A stretch of DNA of 46,729 nucleotides. Origin: Paraburkholderia sp. C35. GTDB taxonomy: Bacteria > Pseudomonadota > Gammaproteobacteria > Burkholderiales > Burkholderiaceae. The position numbers and the translations under genes were made by a program. The stretch lies in NCBI RefSeq assembly GCF_003121405.1, contig NZ_QBUY01000068.1:1-46729 (forward strand), read 5' to 3'. Shown here piece by piece: positions 42,235 to 46,729 of this stretch (its first letter is position 1; every line of letters starts with the position of its first letter). A model generated the notes under the pieces. It had not been told where the DNA came from. It ran no database searches and saw only the letters and a program-made list of their open reading frames with translations.

Positions 42235-45200
42235 ATGCCGAGTTTTTTTATCGACCGCCCCGTTTTCGCGTGGGTTATCGCGATCCTGATCTCGCTGTTC
42301 GGCATTCTCTCCGTGCGCACGATGGGGATCGACTCGTATCCCGACATCGCGCCGCCGCAGGTGACCGTCACGGCGCAATATCCGGGCGCCAGCGCGCAGA
42401 CGATGGAATCGACTGTGACGCAGGTGATCGAGCAGCAGCTCACGGGTATCGACAATCTGCTGTACTTCAGTTCGACGTCGAGTTCGAACGGCGCGACGCA
42501 GATCATTCTCACATTCGCGACAGGCACCAACCCCGACATCGCGCAGGTGCAGGTGCAGAACAAGGTGACGCTCGCCGAGCCGCTGTTGCCGTCGCAGGTC
42601 ACGCAGCAGGGCGTGATCGTCGCGAAGACGAGTCCCGACATTCTGCTGTTCATCGCGCTCCAGTCGGATAACGCTGCCATCGATGCGGGCCGGCTTTCGG
42701 ATATTCTCGCGTCGCAGATCCAGCCGGTGATCGGCCGTGTGACGGGCGTCGGCAATACGACGCTGCTGGGTTCGGAATATGCGGTGCGTATCTGGCTCGA
42801 TCCCGACAAGCTGCAGAGCTACGGGCTATCGACCACGCAGGTGCTCAATGCCGTGAGTGGACAGAATGCGCAGTTCGCGGCCGGTTCGCTCGGCGGCGAT
42901 CCCGCCGTGAAGGGGCAGGTATTCACGGCGACGGTCACGGGCGACACGCTGTTTTCTTCGTTGCAGCAGTTCCGCGACATCATCGTCGTGTCGAACAGCA
43001 ACGGCACCACGGTCAAGCTGAGTGACGTCGCGCGCATATCGTTCGGTTCGCAGACGTATGGGCAGGCGCCTGTCTACAACGGCAAGCCTGCAGGCGGTCT
43101 GGCCGTGTTCCTGCTGCCCGGCGCGAACGCGCTGACGGTCGAAAAAGCGGTGAAGGCCACCATGGACACGCTCGCGCGCGATTTGCCCGAAGGCGTGACA
43201 TGGAGCATTCCATACGACACCACGCCGTTCATCACGGCATCGATCACGGACGTGATACGAACACTCGTCGAAGCTATCGTGCTGGTGTTCTTCGTAATGC
43301 TGATCTTCCTGCAGAACCTGCGCGCCACGATCATTCCAACGCTGGTGATTCCCGTTGCGCTGCTCGGCACCTTCGTCGGGCTGGCGGCGCTGCATTACAC
43401 GCTCAACCAGTTGACGCTGTTCGGCATGGTGCTCGCGATCGGTATCGTGGTGGACGATGCCATCGTCGTGATCGAGAACGTCGAGCGCATCATGACGGAA
43501 GAAAAAATGGAGCCACGCGAGGCGACCCGCAAGGCGATGAAGCAGATCACGGGCGCGATCATCGCGATTACAGTGGTGCTGTCGGCCGTGTTCGTGCCGT
43601 CGGCGTTGCAGCCTGGCGCGACGGGCATCATCTACGCGCAGTTCGCGCTGACGATTGCTGTGTCGATGGGCTTCTCGGCGTTTCTCGCGATGTCGTTCAC
43701 GCCATCGCTGTGCGCCGCGATTCTCAGGCCCGAGCACGAAACGAAGAAGAACTGGTTCTATCGCTGGTTCGACAGATCCTTCGAGTGGACCACGAACCAC
43801 TATCTCAGTCACGCGGGCAAAGCCATCCGTCATGCGCCGCGCTGGATGATCGGGTTCGTGCTGGTGGTCGTGCTGACGGGCTTTCTGTACACGAAGCTGC
43901 CGACCAGCTTCGTGCCGGACGAAGATCAGGGCTTCGCGCTTGCGCTCGTCAACCTTCCGCCCGGTTCGACGCTGGAGCGCACCAACCACGTGATGGGCGA
44001 ACTGCGCGACAAGCTCATGAATAGCCCGCTTGGCAAAGACATCGTCGGGATTTTCCAGCCGGAAGGTTTCAGCTTTGTCGGCACGAGTGAGAACGTCGGC
44101 ATGTCGTTCATCAAGCTCTCCGAGTGGGACAGACGCTCCGAAACGGCGATGAAGATGATCCCGCAGATGAACCGCATTCTGTCGTCAATTACCGATGCGC
44201 AGATCTTCGTGGTGAATCTGCCGACCATTCGCGGCCTGAGCCAGTTTGGCGGCGTCGATATGTATCTGCAGGCGCGCGCGGGGCAACCGCGCGCGGAACT
44301 GGGGCAAGCGACGGGCACGCTGCTCGGGAATGCGTCGAAGAGTCCTGTGCTGTTCGGCATCCGGCCCAACTCGCTGCCGAATTCGCCGCAACTGGATATC
44401 GCCGTGGATCGCACCCAGGCTCAGGCGATGGGTCTTTCGCTGACGGATGTGTATCAGACGCTGGAAATGGAACTGGCGCCGTTCTATATCGACCAGTTCA
44501 CGTACGGCGGACGTGTGAAGCGCGTGTATGTCCAGGCGGACGCGCCGTTCCGGATGTCGCTGGATGCGTTCCAGCATCTGTATACGCCGAGCCTGTTTCC
44601 TGCCACGAGTTCGTCCAGCCTGGCATCGTCGGGCAAGAGCAGCACGACTTCGGCCGTCGGGACGAATGGTTTTGTGACACCGGAAGATCCGTCGCCGGCC
44701 AATACGTCGATTGCGCCGTACAACATGGGGCCGCTGTCGAGTGTCGTCAATGCGAAGTGGACCTTCGGGCCGACCGTGCTGCCGCGCTACAACGGCTATT
44801 CGGCGGTGGAAATCGTCGGCAACTCGGCGCCCGGCTACTCGACGGGGCAGGCCATCGACACGCTCAACAAGATCGTCAATCAGGAGTTGCCGCGCGGTTT
44901 TGCCGCGGACTGGACGGGGCAGTCGTATCAGGAACTGTTGTCGGGATCGTCGGCGACGACGCTGATGGCGCTGTCGATCGTGGTGGTGTTCCTGTGTCTC
45001 GCGGCCTTGTATGAAAGCTGGTCGATTCCTGTGTCGGTGCTGCTGGTGGTGCCTCTCGGGATGCTCGGCATGATGGCGTTCTGTCTGACCTTCAAGGTGC
45101 CCAACGACATCTACTTCAAGATCGGCCTCGTGACGGTGATCGGTCTGGCGGCGAAGAACGCGATTCTGATCGTCGAGTTCGCGGTGGAGGGACAGCAACG

Positions 45201-45600
45201 CGGCATGACCTTGCGTGATGCCGTGCTGACGGCGGCGCGCTTGCGGCTGCGGCCGATTCTGATGACATCGATGGCATTCATTCTCGGCGTGTTTCCGCTG
45301 GTGGTGTCGTCGGGCGCGGGCGCGTCGTCGCGGCATGAAATCGGCACGGGTGTGATCGGCGGGATGCTGTTCGCGACCTTCCTTGGCCTGCTGCTGATTC
45401 CCGTGTTCTATGTGGTGGTGCGTCGGCTGCTTGGCGACAAGCTCGACGAGGTGTCGCACAAGATGCCGCATCACGGTCATGGCGATGGCGATAGCGGCGG
45501 CGACGGTGGGACAGGCACGGACGGACATCACGATGGAGATACGCCGCCGAAGGACGGGCCACCACGCGACGGCTCGCCAGGGGAGGGTGCGCCTGCCTGA
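42235..45600 (+). CDS. HAE-1 family RND multidrug efflux pump
   Basis: The 1121-residue AcrB-type pump is about 80 residues longer than usual. It shows FFIDRPVFAWVIAILISLFG at the N-terminus, the proton-relay Asp407/Asp408 (GIVVDDAIVVIENVER) and the relay Lys974 (LAAKNAILIVEF). The Lys is 34 residues later than in AcrB, because of a Ser/Thr/Pro-rich insert at about residues 792-825 (TSSSSLASSGKSSTTSAVG). The last 47 residues form a His/Asp/Gly/Pro-rich cytoplasmic tail (MPHHGHGDGDSGGDGG) with six His. Substrates cannot be told from sequence. An AGGAG site precedes the ATG. Confidence 0.96.
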   Translation: MPSFFIDRPVFAWVIAILISLFGILSVRTMGIDSYPDIAPPQVTVTAQYPGASAQTMESTVTQVIEQQLTGIDNLLYFSSTSSSNGATQIILTFATGTNPDIAQVQVQNKVTLAEPLLPSQVTQQGVIVAKTSPDILLFIALQSDNAAIDAGRLSDILASQIQPVIGRVTGVGNTTLLGSEYAVRIWLDPDKLQSYGLSTTQVLNAVSGQNAQFAAGSLGGDPAVKGQVFTATVTGDTLFSSLQQFRDIIVVSNSNGTTVKLSDVARISFGSQTYGQAPVYNGKPAGGLAVFLLPGANALTVEKAVKATMDTLARDLPEGVTWSIPYDTTPFITASITDVIRTLVEAIVLVFFVMLIFLQNLRATIIPTLVIPVALLGTFVGLAALHYTLNQLTLFGMVLAIGIVVDDAIVVIENVERIMTEEKMEPREATRKAMKQITGAIIAITVVLSAVFVPSALQPGATGIIYAQFALTIAVSMGFSAFLAMSFTPSLCAAILRPEHETKKNWFYRWFDRSFEWTTNHYLSHAGKAIRHAPRWMIGFVLVVVLTGFLYTKLPTSFVPDEDQGFALALVNLPPGSTLERTNHVMGELRDKLMNSPLGKDIVGIFQPEGFSFVGTSENVGMSFIKLSEWDRRSETAMKMIPQMNRILSSITDAQIFVVNLPTIRGLSQFGGVDMYLQARAGQPRAELGQATGTLLGNASKSPVLFGIRPNSLPNSPQLDIAVDRTQAQAMGLSLTDVYQTLEMELAPFYIDQFTYGGRVKRVYVQADAPFRMSLDAFQHLYTPSLFPATSSSSLASSGKSSTTSAVGTNGFVTPEDPSPANTSIAPYNMGPLSSVVNAKWTFGPTVLPRYNGYSAVEIVGNSAPGYSTGQAIDTLNKIVNQELPRGFAADWTGQSYQELLSGSSATTLMALSIVVVFLCLAALYESWSIPVSVLLVVPLGMLGMMAFCLTFKVPNDIYFKIGLVTVIGLAAKNAILIVEFAVEGQQRGMTLRDAVLTAARLRLRPILMTSMAFILGVFPLVVSSGAGASSRHEIGTGVIGGMLFATFLGLLLIPVFYVVVRRLLGDKLDEVSHKMPHHGHGDGDSGGDGGTGTDGHHDGDTPPKDGPPRDGSPGEGAPA

Positions 45601-45662
45601 TGCGCTCAATGCACGGATTCACGCGATGCTTCTGAATCACCATCACATTGGTGCGACGACCG

Positions 45663-46337
45663 ATGAGGCGATCACGGCAACAGGCGCGGGAAACGCGCGA
45701 TCACATCCTCGATGCGGCAGAGCGGTTGTTCGCCGAGCAGGGCGTGTCGCGCACGTCGCTTGAAGATATCGCGATGCGGGCGGGGTTCACGCGTGGCGCG
45801 ATATATGGGCACTTCCGGAACAAGAGTGATCTGTTTGTCGCGATGACGAACCGGGTGATGTTGCCGATGGAGATGCTCGTTGCAGCGACCGCCGATTCCG
45901 CGGAACCGGACCCGCTTGGCCGTATCAGGCAGTTGTTGCTGTATTTTCTCGGCAAGGTGGTGGTCGAGCCGCATAGCCGGCGTGTGTTTGAAGTGCTGTT
46001 CACGAAATGCGAGAACACTAAAGACATGCTGCTGGTGCTGGAGCGGCAGCACGATGCTGCGCGTAATGGGCGGTTGCATCTCGAGCGTGGTTTGCGTAAT
46101 GCGATTGCCAAAGGGCAGTTGCCTTTTGATCTGGATACCGCGCGCGCTGCGAGTGTCGTGCATGCGTTTCTTGGTGGCGTGTTGCGGGACTGGCTGCTGG
46201 AACAGGATGCGATTTTGTTGCCGAGGGATGCGGAGTTTTTGACTGATGTGTGTATGGGGATGTTGAAGTGTTCGCCGTTGATGGGACGTGCGCCGCGTGG
46301 CGGGGACGTGGGGGATGAGTTTGGGTTGAGTGGGTGA
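45663..46337 (+). CDS. TetR/AcrR-family regulator, downstream of efflux operon
   Basis: The 224-residue regulator has a TtgR/AcrR-like helix-turn-helix (TSLEDIAMRAGFTRGAIYGHFRNKSDLF) and a ligand domain of matching size (LERGLRNAIAKGQLPFDLDTARAASVVHAFLGGVLRDWLLEQD). It follows the pump gene by 62 bases and is probably co-transcribed or a local repressor. The start is uncertain: ATG 45663, GTG 45651 and TTG 45648 are all in frame with no clear ribosome site. The efflux cluster therefore carries two TetR genes. GC content falls toward its 3' end. Confidence 0.9.
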   Translation: MRRSRQQARETRDHILDAAERLFAEQGVSRTSLEDIAMRAGFTRGAIYGHFRNKSDLFVAMTNRVMLPMEMLVAATADSAEPDPLGRIRQLLLYFLGKVVVEPHSRRVFEVLFTKCENTKDMLLVLERQHDAARNGRLHLERGLRNAIAKGQLPFDLDTARAASVVHAFLGGVLRDWLLEQDAILLPRDAEFLTDVCMGMLKCSPLMGRAPRGGDVGDEFGLSG

Positions 46338-46419
46338 CGTGTTTTTGTCGGAGCGTATGCGAATCTGTGCAGGCAGGTGACAGGCTCGCGTGCTTTGCTC
46401 TCGTTGTGCAACGCTGCAA

Positions 46420-46729
46420 TCAGAACTGCATCGTCGCTTGTACGCCGACTGTCACCCGTGCAGTCGGAAATCCATTGGGTTTGTAGATGGGCGTGCCAGC
46501 GAACAGGTCGTAAGACAGGCCCGCATACTTTGCTGGTATGCCGCCGCGAATGCCAATTACCGCGCCTGCGAGTTGGGTGCCTTTCAGGATCGCTGTGTTT
46601 GGTCCGAACACGCGTCCGTAGTCTATTCCTGCGTAGAGCGTCTGGCCCGTCCGGAAGATGGGCCATTGCAGTTCGTTGCGCCAGTAGAAGCCTTTCTCTG
46701 CGGCGAGCATCGTTTCACCGTCGAAGCCG
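46420..46729 (-). CDS. TpsB-type two-partner secretion transporter, C-terminal part
   Basis: Only the last 103 residues are in the window; the gene continues past its right end. The sequence GFDGETMLAAEKGFYWRNELQWP and TLYAGIDYGRVFG, ending in GVQATMQF with a terminal Phe, fits the last beta strands of a FhaC/ShlB outer-membrane barrel. The family exports a large TpsA adhesin or haemolysin through the outer membrane. The TpsA partner is not visible here and would be expected beyond the window. Confidence 0.88.
   Translation of the reverse strand, partial: GFDGETMLAAEKGFYWRNELQWPIFRTGQTLYAGIDYGRVFGPNTAILKGTQLAGAVIGIRGGIPAKYAGLSYDLFAGTPIYKPNGFPTARVTVGVQATMQF

Overview
The window is one contiguous, high-GC, densely coding stretch of a bacterial chromosome. 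The mix of genes points to Burkholderiales, most likely Paraburkholderia or a close relative: a XoaC-free, stand-alone phosphoketolase, a PqiB-like MCE protein, an orphan TAXI protein, a HAE-1 RND pump and a TpsB transporter. This is a judgement from protein character, not a database result. No rRNA, tRNA, CRISPR array, prophage or transposase gene was seen. About 40 genes are supported.

Layout. 1-230: one copy of an interspersed hairpin repeat. 231-1622: RidA-type deaminase and a Tat-exported aldo/keto reductase. 4899-1657 (minus strand): msrB, a DipZ-type thiol relay and msrA, which read as one periplasmic methionine-sulfoxide repair operon. 5088-7333: two-component system. 7825-10778: a PotD-like periplasmic binding protein overlapping a membrane diguanylate cyclase, resembling the NspS/MbaA polyamine-sensing pair. 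10815-11038: a 57-residue membrane protein behind an excellent sigma-54 promoter match. 11232-12290: an exported protein with three exact 55-residue repeats, closed by a strong bidirectional terminator shared with a convergent acyltransferase.

13861-20702 is a complete sugar-use operon: a perfect 14-bp LacI-type operator, GH1 beta-glucosidase, ABC binding protein, two permeases, ATPase and the LacI regulator. The logic is import of a beta-glucoside, hydrolysis in the cytoplasm and autoregulated repression. 20759-21139 is a PaaI-type thioesterase. Between it and the convergent phosphate-binding protein gene lies a roughly 650-bp near-gapless palindrome (about 21198-21849) built from two inverted copies of the repeat seen at the window start. 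This is the most unusual DNA structure in the window.

23203-30970 holds a conserved hypothetical protein, an RRM-like protein, PPK2, an orphan PqiB-like protein and an orphan TAXI protein (divergent, with a 7+7 palindrome between them), a small helical protein and argG. 31353-38335 holds phosphoketolase, a hexapeptide acetyltransferase, a cytochrome b561/catalase-like peroxidase pair, a possible ThuA-like protein, a GNAT acetyltransferase and a small lipoprotein. 38571-46337 is an RND efflux cluster (tetR, outer-membrane factor, membrane-fusion protein, pump, second tetR); the pump carries a 34-residue insert and a His/Asp/Gly-rich tail. The window ends inside a TpsB-type outer-membrane transporter gene on the minus strand.
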